Source: Mikania micrantha (lineage: Eukaryota; Streptophyta; Magnoliopsida; Asterales; Asteraceae). From it: 64,000 nucleotides of DNA. Position 1 is the first letter of the stretch, and every line of letters starts with the position of its first letter. Position numbers and translations under genes: made by a program. Positions 46,333-58,970 of this stretch are shown here, one piece after another. The notes below the pieces were generated by a model. It saw only the letters and a list, made by a program, of their open reading frames with translations. It did no database searches and was not told the DNA's origin. The stretch spans positions 38,953,510-39,017,509 of the forward strand of contig CM018681.1 of NCBI GenBank assembly GCA_009363875.1. Direction: 5' to 3'.

Positions 46333-49300
46333 TTACTTCTCGAACAAGTGAGGATACTTGGCTTTCATGTTGTCCTCGTGCTCCCAAGTAAATTCTGGTC
46401 CACGCTTGGAGTTCCATAGAACCTTTACAATAGGGATACGGCTACATTTCAGTTTCTTAACTTCACGTTCCATAATCTCTACAGGTTCTTCAATGAAGTG
46501 TAGTTGCTCATCAACTTGTATTTCTTCCAATGGTATGATCAATGATGCGTCTGCTAAGCACCTTTTGAGATTTGATACGTGAAACACATCGTGTACTCCA
46601 CTGAGTTCTTCAGGGAGTCTGAGTCTGTATGCCACAGGACCTATGCGTTGAGTAATCTCAAACGGTCCGACATACCTAGGTGCTAGCTTGCATTTAACCC
46701 CAAACTGAACTACGCCTTTCCATGGGGACACTTTCAACATGACTCGGTCACCCACATCGAATTCCAAAGGCTTTCGCCGTTTGTCTGCGTAACTCTTTTG
46801 GCGGCTACGTGTTGCTTGTAATCGTTGTTGTATCTGGGCAATCTTATCAGTAGTTTTCTGAATAAGTTCAGGCCCAGTTATCCTGTTGTCTCCCACTTCG
46901 GTCCAACAAATCGGAGATCGACATTTTCTACCATAAAGTGCTTTAAAAGGAGTACATCCGATGCTGCTGTGGTAGCTATTATTGTAGGAGAACTCAATTA
47001 GTGGTAAGTGTGTGTCCCAACTTCCACCGAAGTCTTGGATGCATGTTCTCAACATATCCTCTAGGGTTTGAATGGTGCGTTCGCTTTGTCCATCCGTTTG
47101 TGGATGATAAGCGGTGCTCAAGTTAACACTTGTCCCTAGGGATTGTTGCAATGATTGCCAGAACCGCGATGTAAATCGACTGTCCCGGTCTGAAATAATA
47201 GATAACGGCACACCGTGCCTCACCACTATTTCATCAATGTATAGCCTCGCTAGTTTCTCCATCTTGTACGTTTCTCTGATCGGGAAGAAGTGTGCGGACT
47301 TGGTCAACCTATCAATGATGACCCAAATAGAATCGTATCTGCTGGAAGTACGGGGTACTTTGTAATGAAATCCATAGCTATTTGTTCCCACTTCCATTGT
47401 GGTATCTCCGGTTGTTCCAGCAAACCTGAAGGTTTCTGGTGTTCTGCTTTGACTTTGGCACAGGTAATACATTTTCCAACATAAGTGGCAATGTCTTTCT
47501 TCATACCCGGCCACCAATAAAATGACCTAAGATCTTGGTACATCTTATCGGCACCAGGATGAACTGAGTAACGTGTTTTGTGTGCCTCGTCAAGTATAAG
47601 TGTTCGAAGTTCATCTACTGCTGGAATCCAGACACGATCCAGATAATAAATAACTCCGTCTTGTCTTGTCTTGAAATGTTTCTCGGCTCCACAATCGAGC
47701 TCGCGTTTCAGGTTGTCTCTTGCCACTGCTTCTTGTTGTGCTCGTAGAATATGATCCCTCAAACTTGTTTGCACAGTCATTCCCATTGCACGAACGCGTA
47801 AGGGTTTGACTCTTTCCTTCCGGCTCAAAGCATCTGCAACAACATTTGCTTTGCCCGGATGGTATTTGATCACACAATCATAATCGTTCAGGAGCTCAAC
47901 CCAACGTCTCTGTCTCATGTTAAGCTCCTTCTGATCAAATATGAGCTGTAGACTCTTGTGATCTGTGAAGATAGTGCATTTGGTACCATAAAGGTAGTGT
48001 CTCCAAATCTTTAATGCAAAGACAACAGCTCCCAGTTCAAGATCGTGTGTCGTATAGTTTTTCTCATGTATCTTCAGCTGTCGGGAGGCATAAGCAATGA
48101 CTTTGTCTCGTTGCATCAAAACACATCCGAGTCCCTGATGGGAAGCATCACAGTAAACTATAAAGTCATCATTGCCTTCTGGGAGTGTTAAGATTGGAGC
48201 ATTGCACAATCTTTGTTTCAATGTCTGGAATGCCTCTTCTTGTTTCTGAGTCCACACAAAAGGTTCATACTTCTGTGTGAGCTTGGTGAGAGGCAAAGCT
48301 ATCTTAGAGAAATTCGAAATGAACCTCCTGTAATAACCTGCCAATCCCAAGAATGATCTGATCTCGGTTGGTGTTGTAGGCACATCCCAGTTCTTGATTG
48401 CCTCAATCTTGGCAGGATCCACGTGAATACCATCAATGTTAATCACGTGACCCAAGAACTGAACTTCACTTAACCAAAATTCACACTTGGAGAATTTGGC
48501 ATAAAGTCGTTCTTCTTTCAGAAGCTCCAAAATTGTCTTGAGGTGTTGCTCATGTTCTTTCTTGTTCTTTGAATAAATCAGTATATCATCAATGAAGACG
48601 ATAACAAACTGATCTAAATACGGTTTGCACACCCGGTTCATTAAATCCATGAACACAGCCGGTGCGTTCGTCAATCCGAATGGCATCACCATGAATTCGT
48701 AATGACCATATCGTGTACGAAAGGCCGTCTTTGGTATGTCTTCCTCTTGAATCCGGAGCTGATGATAACCTGATCTCAGGTCTATCTTTGAAAAGTACTG
48801 TGCTTCCTGTAACTGGTCAAACAAATCATCAATCCTCGGTAACGGGTACCGATTCTTGATGGTGAGTTTGTTGAGTTCTCGATAATCAATGCACATCCTG
48901 AAAGTTCCATCCTTCTTTTTAACAAAAAGAACCGGAGCTCCCCACGGGGAAAAGCTCGGTCGAATGAATCCTTTATCGAGTAACTCTTGTAACTGATTAG
49001 ACAGCTCCTGCATCTCTGATGGAGCAAGTCTATAAGAAGACTTAGCTACAGGAGTTGCTCCCGGAATCAAATCGATTCGGAACTGCACCGATCTCTCGGG
49101 TGGCAGTCCAGGTAAATCATCCGGAAATACTTCTGCAAAGTCTCTCACAACTGGTACATCTTGAATCTTGATCGCCTTCTTGTCTTTCTGAATCACGTGA
49201 GCTAGAAATGCAACGCATTGTTTTCGTAAGTACTTACGAGCCTTCATGCACGATATTATCTTGACACTGCGTGTCGCTTGGTCTCCACGAATCTCCAAGT

Positions 49301-50933
49301 CCTCATTGTTCTCCACTGGAATGTGTAATAGTTTATCGGAACAAATGAACTCAACTCGGTTAAGAGAGAGCCAATCCATTCCGATAATGATGTCGAAACT
49401 GCCCAGTTCCATCGGTATCAAATCGATGGAAAATGTGTGATCGCCAAGTGTTAGCGGGCAATTCCTAAATATGGTGTCTACTGTGATCTGTTTGCCGTTT
49501 GCTATCTCAATAGTGTAAGGGGAGTCTAACAATTCCTTATCATAATTAAGATGGCATGCAAAGTCGGATGAGATAAAACTCTGATCCGCACCAGTGTCAA
49601 ATAATATGGATGCATAGAAGTCAGATAAGAGAAATGTACCTGTGATCACGTTCAGGTCTTGTCTAGCAGCAGCTGCTCCAATCTGAAAGGCTCGTCCTCG
49701 TGGTGCTTGAGCCCTTTGTTGATTCTTCTTGGGACAATCCCGTGAAAAGTGTCCAGGTTCGCCACAGTTGTAGCAGGACCTGTGATCAGCAGCAGCAGTG
49801 GTAGCTGCATTGTTGTTTCTGTTTGGAGCTCTCGTGCTCCTGCAGCGGTTTGCCCAATGACCAAACTTCCCACAGTTGGTGCATTGCATGCACTCAGTGT
49901 TTGGTGCATGATGATACTGACAAGTGTTGCACAAAGGTGCAGTGCCAGTGTAGGGCTTTCTGACTTGGAGTGGTGGCGGTTGGTTGATCATCGGTGTCTG
50001 TGTGGTCGCAGCAAAATTCCTGACCACTTTCTGTTTCTTCGCCGGCCTTTTATCCCGCTTCCTTGAAGTTCCAGCCTTGGTTGAGTCAGCCTCTTTCTTG
50101 AGTGCCCCAGTGGCAACCATCATATCTGTCAAAGATGCTGACAGAGTAACAGCTAACTCCATGGTTGTAGGATGAGCAGAAATCACATGCCCTCGGATGC
50201 AGGGCGGCAATCCGCCAACATACCGCTCGATCCTTTTCTCTAGTGTCGGCACCACGTCAGGTGCCAATGTAGCAAGCTCATGAAATCTTGTGGTGTAAGC
50301 CAGATGCCCACCACCAATCATCTCCAGGTTGAGCAGCTCAGTCTTAACCTTCTTCAGTTCGTTTCTTGGGCAGAACTCTGCCCTCAGTATGGCCTTGAAG
50401 TCATCCCAAGGCATGGACAGAGCATCATCCCTGCCCCTTGTCTGAATTTGGGCATTCCACCAAGTTAACGCCCGTTTGTTGAATGAGCCGGCAGCATATC
50501 TGACTTTGCGCTGATCAGGACAGCCACTGATATCCAAAGTAGTTTCCACCTTCTCAATCCATTGGATTAAGCCGACGTCGCCTTCACTGCCCCTAAAGCT
50601 CGGTGGCTTACACCCTACAAAGTTCTTGTAGGAATAGTCCTGTTGTTGCCTGGTGTTACCACTGCCCTCTCTAGTTGAGTTGGCAGCGTTGTCGCTGTTG
50701 TTACTGTTGATCCGGTTCATCATCTCAGGAATCACATCCCGTAGTTGGCTAGTCAGAAGAGTGGCCAGTGCCACAGTAGCAGGATCCAGTTGATGAAGTG
50801 GTGGCGGTGGCGGAGGAGGAGGTGGAGGTGGTTGTGTAGGAGAGTCAGGCGGTGTCGGTGTCGATGAGTGCGGAGCTGAACCTTGAGTCAGTGGTAATAG
50901 AGGTGGTTGTCTTCGTGGTGGCATTCTGATCAT
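46333..50933 (-). pseudogene. Ty3/gypsy gag-pol polyprotein with one frameshift
   Basis: The frame starts at 50933 (MIRMPPRRQPP). A Pro-rich N-terminus (run of 11 Pro) precedes the gag core (ALTWWNAQ, FCPRNELKKVK). Two CCHC knuckles follow near residues 350 and 386 (CTNCGKFGHWANRC, CYNCGEPGHFSRDC), then the protease ILFDTGADQSFIS near 445. RT carries FIDDILIYS near 778, RNase H YCDASHQGLGC near 926, and the integrase zinc region HPGADKMYQDLRSFYWWPG follows. At about 47358 the frame shifts by one base just after DFITK. The other frame carries the integrase core (SDRDSRFTSRFW, HPQTDGQSERT) and a C-terminal chromodomain-like end (EEPVEIMEREVKKL, VKVLWNSKRGPEFTWE) to the stop at 46333. No other break was seen. 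The domain order and chromodomain point to the Tekay/Del group. Confidence 0.92.
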
Positions 50934-50957
50934 AACCGAAAGAAAATCGGTTAGTGC

Positions 50958-53900
50958 AATACGATCAACATACTAGCCCTACAAGCTAGAGGTTTGTCAA
51001 ACCTATGGTACCACTATGTTATCGTCGGTTTAGTCACGTCAAACTAACTGGTTAAGCGGTTTATGAAAGGGGCTTACCGTGATCTTTTGAATACATGGCA
51101 CATGATTGAAATGATATAATACAACAGTTCAATAGCAATTAATTGTATTAGTGTTTACCGATGTAATTGTTCTCTGAGTGTTAACAAGATTGAATAAGAA
51201 CTTGTCTTATTACATTATGCTAATCAACGTGTGAATGGTGTTGTAATCATGAAATTATGTTATCATGATTACCATTCCTTGTTCCCATGAAGTCACCCTG
51301 TTATCATTAAGCTGTGTTAAGATCAAATCTTAACTGCACTTAGTGACTCAGATGTTGTGTGATAATTGTTCCATGTTCTCTTGTAGTATGTATGAAGTTG
51401 TAAGTTAAGTATTATAAGCACTTTTCTTATTATACTTAGTTCCCTTGAATTGAATGATTGTAATAAAGATGTGTTATCTTTAAATAATTCTCATGTTTGT
51501 TCTTGTAATCATGTTCCTTGTAATTGTTTCTCTGTTAATTCCTGTAAGAATAACTAAGTGTTGTAGGAGATAATCTTACAACTATGTTATTCTATTGTAT
51601 TGATGAGTTATGATATTACAATATCATAATAATCTTAGTTTCCCTGTCATCATGTAATCATACAAGCATGCATACAATGATATATGATAATAATCAATTT
51701 AATATCAGTTAATCAAAGTATTAACAATATGTAAGCAAAAATTTTAAGTAAATAAAAGTAAAGCATGTTTCTCAGCCCCGTGAGTTTAAAATCAGTAAAG
51801 ATTAAAGAAAAGGGGCATATGAACTCACCTTGTTGTTGTAGGGTTGACTTAGCTTAAAATAAGGAAAACACGCGATCTTGATTGTTCTTGCAGTAGTTTT
51901 CACGTTCCTGTATTGATTTCACATTGTTTGACTTATAAGTATCGATTATTGTGATTGTGTGCGTGTATGTGTTAGCCCTAACTTGGCTAACACTCGTAAG
52001 TCTCGGTAATTGATTCGGCCCTTGTTCACTACTCTCTAACATTTGCTTTCTTGAGCTTACAGTTATTATGTGTTAAAAATTGCACATTATGCTAAATCCA
52101 AGTCATAAAGATAACTTAGGGTTACCGTTTAAGGTTTGCCTTTGTTATAATTAACCTCATATGTGTAAAATGATTATTAGAGAGCATACTCTAGTTGTTT
52201 TCAAAACTTTACTAGTTAAATTGAAATTCCCTCCATGAGTCAAGAACCCATTGGGCCTATTGCACTTAGACCGATTAACATGTGTCTAAGATAATTATTT
52301 GAGTAAATTGATTGGGCCGAATCATAATTGAGCCTTGGACCGGTTACTATGGTTTTGTGTCGATGATAATGTTGGGCCTTATACTTGTCGTGGGCCGTTG
52401 GGCCAATTCATTTGGGCCGAAAATGCCCCTGTTGGGCCGTAATAAGGGATTGGGCCAAAGGGTTAGAGTTGGGCCGAATAGGGGAATTTGTTGGGCTAAT
52501 CACTCTCATGGGCTAGGCGGTTGGGAGATGGGCCGACTGGATTGATTATTGGGCCGCAATAGCCACCATTGGGCCCAAGCAACATGGGCCAATTAACTTG
52601 TTTGAATCACGCAGTTGGTGGGCCTAGTAGAGTGTTTCATGGCCGGTTATGGGAATCAAATAACATGATATGTTTTGTGGTGTATTGGCCGAGAACTGGT
52701 GCTACAGGGTTCGCTGTTTGGGGCTCATAATTCATAGGTTCATTTAGCAAACGAAGGGCTCGGCCAGTAGTTGAAACCAATGGTTCGGCTAAGTTTCAGC
52801 AGCAAAGGTTCGTGACCCAGTTGGTTCGGCTGGGTTAGGACCCGCAGGTGAAAGCAGGTTCGGCCATGGTACCCCAGAAGGGTTCGGGAGTTGATGCAGC
52901 TAGGGTTCGCTATAGAAAGGCTCGTCACCCATGAAGGGTCCGGCCAGATCCCACTGGTTCGTTGAGGGTTCGTGATTCATGGTGTTCACAACATGGGTTC
53001 GGTCCTTGTAGCAACAGGTTCGTGATGAGGAAGGTTCGCCCATCCACAGCCGATCTAGAGGGTTCGGCTAGCACCCCCTTCGACCTGTTTCCAAACCTCA
53101 CGACCTGCACATCCTTACCTTGCTGTGAACCTTGGTGTGATGGTTACCATGGTGATGTTTCGTGGGGTGGTGTAGTGCGAAGAAGGGACGGGTAGGTGAT
53201 CGGGTTAGGGTGGTTTGAACAAATACTCAGAAAACCCTATTTTTCAGGTTATTCTCGTGCAAATACCTCTGATTTGGACGGATGTAACTCCATATCGGTT
53301 GTACTTTCGTGTAGAGCTTGTCATGGGCGGGGCGCAAGAATCACCCAAATCGGTTAAGAAATGAGGAAGTTATGGGGTTTTGAAGGTGGTGAGAATGGTG
53401 GCCGGATTTTGAGAGAGAGAGAGAGAGAGAGGATTAAGATGATAAAATGAATTAAATGGGTTCGTTTAGGGTTTTTATACCTCGTGTGGTGTTCGGGTTC
53501 GTTTTGGTTGCTCGGTTCGCGTTTTCGTCGCGTATCCGGAAAATTACGCGTAATTTAATTGTAATTAATAAAAGAAAATTATTTAAATTAATTGATGAGT
53601 TTCAAAATTGTAAAATGTTATTTATTTAATTTTATTAAATTTATTATCGTTTCGTGTCGTGTTTCGTTTTCGTTTCGTCGAATCGCGTCACCATCGCGCG
53701 TATTCGTTCGAATCGTCACTCGAACGAACACGACAATGGTTTTGCTTTCCGAATTTTGTTTTCTACTTTCCAGTCATCATTTCAGAACGTTAAACTCACA
53801 GATATGTTTGTGTGAATCGTCACCCACGCAAACACACTGTCAGTTCGTTATTCTGAAACGACACTGTGTTATTGTTTTAACTTGTGTTTCCTCACTGTCG

Positions 53901-54263
53901 GACTCAACTAAACATCATGTTATCACATTGTTTTCACCTTGAATTGTCGGCCATCTGATTCCTGTCATCTATGGATATCAGATTGCAACCGATTTGTTTC
54001 TGTTAATTGTTTGAACACTGTTGTTTCTCATGAACTGTTGTGTTAACTGTAATTAAGTTTTCACTTAAATACACACAACTAATGTTTCAAATGTACGTTG
54101 TACTTACTGTATCTAAGTTTACACAAAAATACATACAACGATTTCTTATATTTAGAAATCTGTTAATACAAGCACTGTTTACAAACACACATGTACACAT
54201 AGTCACTATTGCAAGTACACATACCGTACGGACTTGCCGGCCGGTCAGGTACTAGTTGTCACA
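50958..54263 (-). repeat. Giant gypsy 5' LTR, inner 1.16 kb deleted
   Basis: Nearly identical to 42957-46278, with small indels near 53320-53390. It keeps the outer terminus (TGTGACAACTAG at 54263), U3 inverted repeats, TATA box (53479-53472), GGTTCG tract and TGGGCY tract. The inner part, the PBS and most of the leader are missing. The junction at 50957/50958 shows only a CA microhomology. Confidence 0.9.
53703..53834 (-). promoter_or_regulatory. Paired U3 inverted repeats with TGACG loop (right minus LTR)
   Basis: 53703-53728 has arms TTCGTTCGA and TCGAACGAA. 53805-53834 has arms TGTTTGTGTG and CACGCAAACA. The sequences are the same as in the left LTR. Confidence 0.75.
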
Positions 54264-57200
54264 GACCCTCATGTAGAGAACATAAGATTCAGGATTCTAT
54301 TTACATACGTCTTCGGCATTTGATCACTGCACTAACCGATTTTCTTTCGGTTTTGATCAGAATGCCGCCCAGAAGACAACCTCCTTTGCTACTACCACCA
54401 CCGCAATCACCTCACTCCTCAACACCTACACCACCCGCATCTCCTCATCCACATCCTCCTCCACCACCACCCAACCATGAGTAGGATCCTCCTACTATTG
54501 CACTGGCCACACTGCTGACTAGTCAACTACGGGAAGTAATTCCCTACATGATGAACATGATCAACTCTAGTAACAACCACACTGGCAACTCATCTGGTGA
54601 AGGCAGTGGGAACACCCGACATGAACAGGACTACTCCTACAAGAATTTTGTAGGATGCAAGCCACCGGCCTTCAGTGGCAATGAGGGAGCCGTCGGATTG
54701 ATCCAATGGATCGAGAAGATGGAGACAACTCTTGATATTAGTGGCTGTCCTGAGCAGTTCAAAGTAAAGTATGCTGCTGGCTCGTTCAACAAACGAGCAC
54801 TGACTTGGTGGAACGCTCAAGTCCAAGTTAGGGGAAGAGTCGAGGCTTTGTCTATGCCTTAGGAGAACTTCAAGACCATGCTGAAGGAGAGTTTTGCCCG
54901 AGGAATGAACTAAAGAAGGTTGAAACTGAGCTACTTAACCTTGTCATGATTGATGCTGGGCATCTGGCCTACACCACCAGGTTTCATGAGCTGGCTACCT
55001 TGGCACCGGATATAGTGCCAACCCCGGAGAAACGCATCGAGCGGTATGCGGGGGACTGCCGGCTTGTATCCATGGGCACATGATTGCTGCTCACCCATCT
55101 ACCCTAAAGATGGTTGTCACTCTGTCATCAACACTGACGGATGTGATGGTTGCCTCTGGGGCACTGAAGAAGGAAAATGAAGCAGCAAGTGTTGGAAGTT
55201 CATGAAAGCCGGATAAATTCCCGGCTAAGAAACAGAAAGTGGTCAAGAACTTTGCTGCGACCACTCAAGCACCGATGCCTAATCAACCACCACCGCTACA
55301 GATCAAGCGGCCTTACACTGGCACCACACCGTTGTGTATCAGCTGTCAGTATCATCATCCACCAACTTCCCAGTGCAGGCAATGCAACAACTGTGGGAAG
55401 CTTGGTCATTGGGCCGCTCAATGCCGGGGAACGGGAACTCAAAACAGGAACAACACTGTAGCTACTACGGATACTGCTAACAACAGGTCTTGCTATAATT
55501 CTGGCGAGCCTGGACACTTCTCTCGGGATTGTCCCAAGAGAAACCAACCGAGGGCTCAAGTAGCTAGGGGCGAGCCTTTCCGATTGGAGTTGCTGCTGCT
55601 TGACAAGACCCGAATGTGGTCACGGGTACATTTCTCCTATCTAACTTTTATGCATCTATATTATTTGACACTGGTGCGGATTAGAGTTTTATCTCATCCA
55701 ATTTTGCATGCCATCTTAATCATGTTGTGGAATCTTTGGACTCCCCTTATACTATTGAGATAACAAATGGCAAACAGATAACAGTTGACACAGTACATAG
55801 GAACTGCTAAGTAACACTTGGTGATCACACATTTTCCATCGATTTGATACCGATGGACCTGGGCAGTTTCGATATCATCGTCGGAATGGATTGGTTATCT
55901 CTTAACAGAGTTAAATTCTTCTGTTCCAAAAAGCTACTACGTATCCCGGTGAAGAACAATAAGATCTTGGAAATTCATGGAGATCAAGCAAATCGTAATG
56001 TCAAGATAATATCCTGCATGAAGGCACACAAATGTCTAAGGAAACAGTGCATCGTATTCCTAGCTCACGTTGTGGAGAAAGACAAGAAAGCAATCAAGAT
56101 TCAAGATGTACCGATTGTGAAAGACTACGGGACGTGATTCTGGATGATTTACCGGGACTACCGCCTGAGGGATCAGTGCAGTTTTGAATTGACTTAATTC
56201 CGAGAGCGGTTCCTGTGGCTAAGTATCCTTATAGACTCGCACCATCAGAAATGTAGGAACTGTGCAATCAACTACAAGAACTACTAGACAAGGGATTCAT
56301 TCGACCGAGTTTCTCACCCTGGGGAGTTCCGGTTCTCTTTGTCAAGAAGAAGGATGGATCTTTCAGAATGTGCATCGATTACAGAGAGATCAACAAACTC
56401 AATATCAAGAATCGGTACCCGTTACTGAGGATTGATGATCTGTTTGATCGGTTGCATGGAGCTCAGTACTTCTCAAAGATAGACCTGCGTTCAGGTTATC
56501 ACCATTTCCGGATTCAAGAGGAAGACATACCCAAGACGGCCTTTCATACCTGATACGGTCACCACGAATTCATGGTGATGCCATTCGGATTGACGAAAGC
56601 ACTAGCAGTGTTGATGGATTTAATGAACCGGGTGTGCAAGCCGTACCTAGACCAGTTTGTTATCGTCTTTATTGATGATATACTGATCTACTCAAGAAGC
56701 GAGAAGGAACATGGACAACATCTCAAGGCAATCTTGGAACTTCTGAAGAACGAGCAAATCTATGCCAAATTCTCCAAGTGTGAATTCTGGCTAAGGGAAG
56801 TTCAGTTATTGGGTCATGTGATTAACAATAATGGTATTCATGTGGATCCTACCAAGATTGAAGCAATCAAGAACTGGGATGTGCCCACAACACTGACAGA
56901 GATCAGATCATTTCTGGGATTGGCGGGTTATTATAGGAGATTCATTTTGAATTTCTCTAAGATAGCTTTGCCTCTCACAAAGCTAACACAGAAGAGTGAA
57001 CCATTCGTGTGGACACAGAAACAAGAAGAGTCATTCCAAACACTGAAACAAAGATTGTGCAATGCTCCAATCTTAACACTCCCAGAGGGCAATGATGACT
57101 TTGTAGTTTATTATGATGCTTCCCATCAGGGACTCGGTTGTGTTTTAATGCAATGAGACAAGGTTATTGCCTACGGCTCAAGACAGTTGAAGATCCATGA

Positions 57201-58970
57201 CACAACACATGACTTAGAATTGGGAGCTGTTGTCTTTGCTTTAAAGATTTGGAGACACTACCTGTATGGTACCAAGTGCACTATCTTCACAGATCACAAG
57301 AGTTTACAGCACATATTTGATTAGAAGGAGCTTAACATGCGATAGAGACGTTGGGTCGAGCTCCTGAACGATTACGATTGTGTGATCAAATACCATCCGG
57401 GCAAAGCTAATGTTGTTGCAGACGCTTTGAGCCGGAAGGAAAGAGTCAAACCCTTGCGCGTTAGAGCAATGGGAATGACTGTGCAAACAAGTCTGAGAGA
57501 TCAAATACTACAAGCACAACAAGAGGCAATGGCAAAAAAGAACTTGAGAAACGAGGTCGATTGTGGAGCCGAGAAACACTTTGAAGCAAAACAAGATGGA
57601 GTTATCTATTTTTAGGATCGTGTTTGGATCCCAGCAGTAGATGAACTTCTAACACTCATACTTGACGAGGCACACAAGACACGTTATTCCGTTCATCCTG
57701 GTGCCGATAAGATGTACCAAGATCTTAGGTCGTTTTATTGGTGGCCGGGTATGAAGAAGTATGTGGCTACGTATGTTGGCAAATACCTAACATGTGCCAA
57801 GATCAAAGCTGAACACCAGAAGCAGTCAGGTTTGCTGGAGCAATCAGAGATACTACAACGGAAGTGGGAACAAATAGCTACGGATTTTATTACCAAGCTA
57901 CCCATACTTCCAGCGGATATGATTCTATATGGGTCATCATTGATCGATTGACCAAATTCGCTCATTTCTTATCGATCAGAGAAAACTACAAGATGGAGAA
58001 GCTAGCAAGACTCTACGTTGATGAAATAGTATTACGGCATGGCGTGCCATTATCTATTATTTCGGACCGGGACAGTCGATTTACATCGCGGTTCTGGCAA
58101 TCATTATAACAATCCTTAGGGACAAGTGTCAACTTGAGAACCGCTTACATCCACAAACGGATGGACAAAGCGAGCGAACGATTCAAACCCTTGAGGATAT
58201 GTTGAGAACATGCATCCTAGACTTCGGTGGAAGTTAGGACAAACCTTTACCACTCATCGAATTCTCCTACAACAATAGCTACCACAGCAGTATCGGATGT
58301 GATCCGTTCGAAGCATTATATGGTAGAAAATGTCGGTCTCCGATTTGTTGGACCGAAGTGGGAGATAACAGAATCACTGGGCCTGAGCTTATTCAGGAGA
58401 CTACTGATAAGATAGCCCAGATCCAACATGGATTACAAGCAACACGTAGTCGCCAACGCAGACAAACGGCGAAAGCCTTTGGAATTCCATGTGGGTGACC
58501 GAGTCATGTTAAAAGTGTCACCGTGGAAAGGCGTGGTTCGTTTTGGGGCTAAAGGCAAGTTGGCACCAAGGTATGTCGGACCGTTTGAGATAACTCAACG
58601 TATAGGTCCTATGGCATACATACTAAGACTTCAGGACGAACTCAGCGGGGGGTACACGATGTATTTCATGTATCAAATCTCAACAGATGTCTCGCTGATG
58701 AATCGTTAATCATACCTCTGGAAGAGATACAAGTCGATGAACAACTACATTTTATTGAAGAAACTGTAGAGATTATGGATCGTGAAGTCAAGTGACTGAA
58801 ATGAAGCCGTATTCTTATCGTAAAGGTTCGTTGGAACTCCAAGCGCGGACCAGAATTTGCCTGGGAGCATGAGGATCATATGAAGACAAAGTATCCTCAT
58901 TTGTTTGAAGAAGTAGTACCCGACAATGATGCTTAAATTTCAGGACGAAATTTCTTTAACAAGGGGAGAC
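54264..58970 (+). pseudogene. Decayed Ty3/gypsy gag-pol, plus strand, same family
   Basis: It starts in a leader homologous to 41640-41710, without PBS or 5' LTR. The gag start is at 54362 (MPPRRQPPLL). Recognisable pieces are gag (ALTWWNAQVQ), knuckle one (CNNCGKLGHWAAQC), knuckle two with one Cys changed to Ser (CYNSGEPGHFSRDC), the protease FDTGAD followed by TAG, RT (FIDDILIYS near 56680), RNase H, integrase (SDRDSRFTSRFW) and chromodomain remnants. Many stops break it, for example TAG at 54482 and 54860, and there are several frameshifts, including one at about 57901 close to the site of the shift in the minus-strand copy. It ends in a polypurine tract (58958-58970) before an LTR. Confidence 0.9.
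58958..58970 (+). promoter_or_regulatory. Polypurine tract (plus-strand gypsy)
   Basis: AACAAGGGGAGAC lies immediately before the LTR start TGTGACAACC. Confidence 0.85.

Larger units (their letters stand above)
41795..54263 (-). mobile_element. Ty3/gypsy chromovirus (Tekay/Del-like), giant LTRs
   Basis: Minus-strand element: a partial 5' LTR (54263-50958), short leader, gag-pol (50933-46333), polypurine tract (46290-46279) and a full LTR (46278-41795). The 5' LTR has lost its inner 1.16 kb together with the PBS, leaving a direct LTR-to-leader junction at 50957/50958. No target duplication is found, because the left LTR continues into a second PBS-gag stub rather than host DNA. Both LTRs are very similar, so the structure is recent. 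Confidence 0.88.

Noticed and set aside
50780..50830. Proline-rich stretch as a host structural protein
   Set aside because: It is continuous with the gypsy gag frame and repeated in degenerate form in the second copy at about 54440-54480.
41795..54263. A simple complete gypsy insertion with target duplications
   Set aside because: The 5 bp outside the right LTR (GACCC) do not match the left side, which continues into a PBS and gag stub. It is not a simple insertion.
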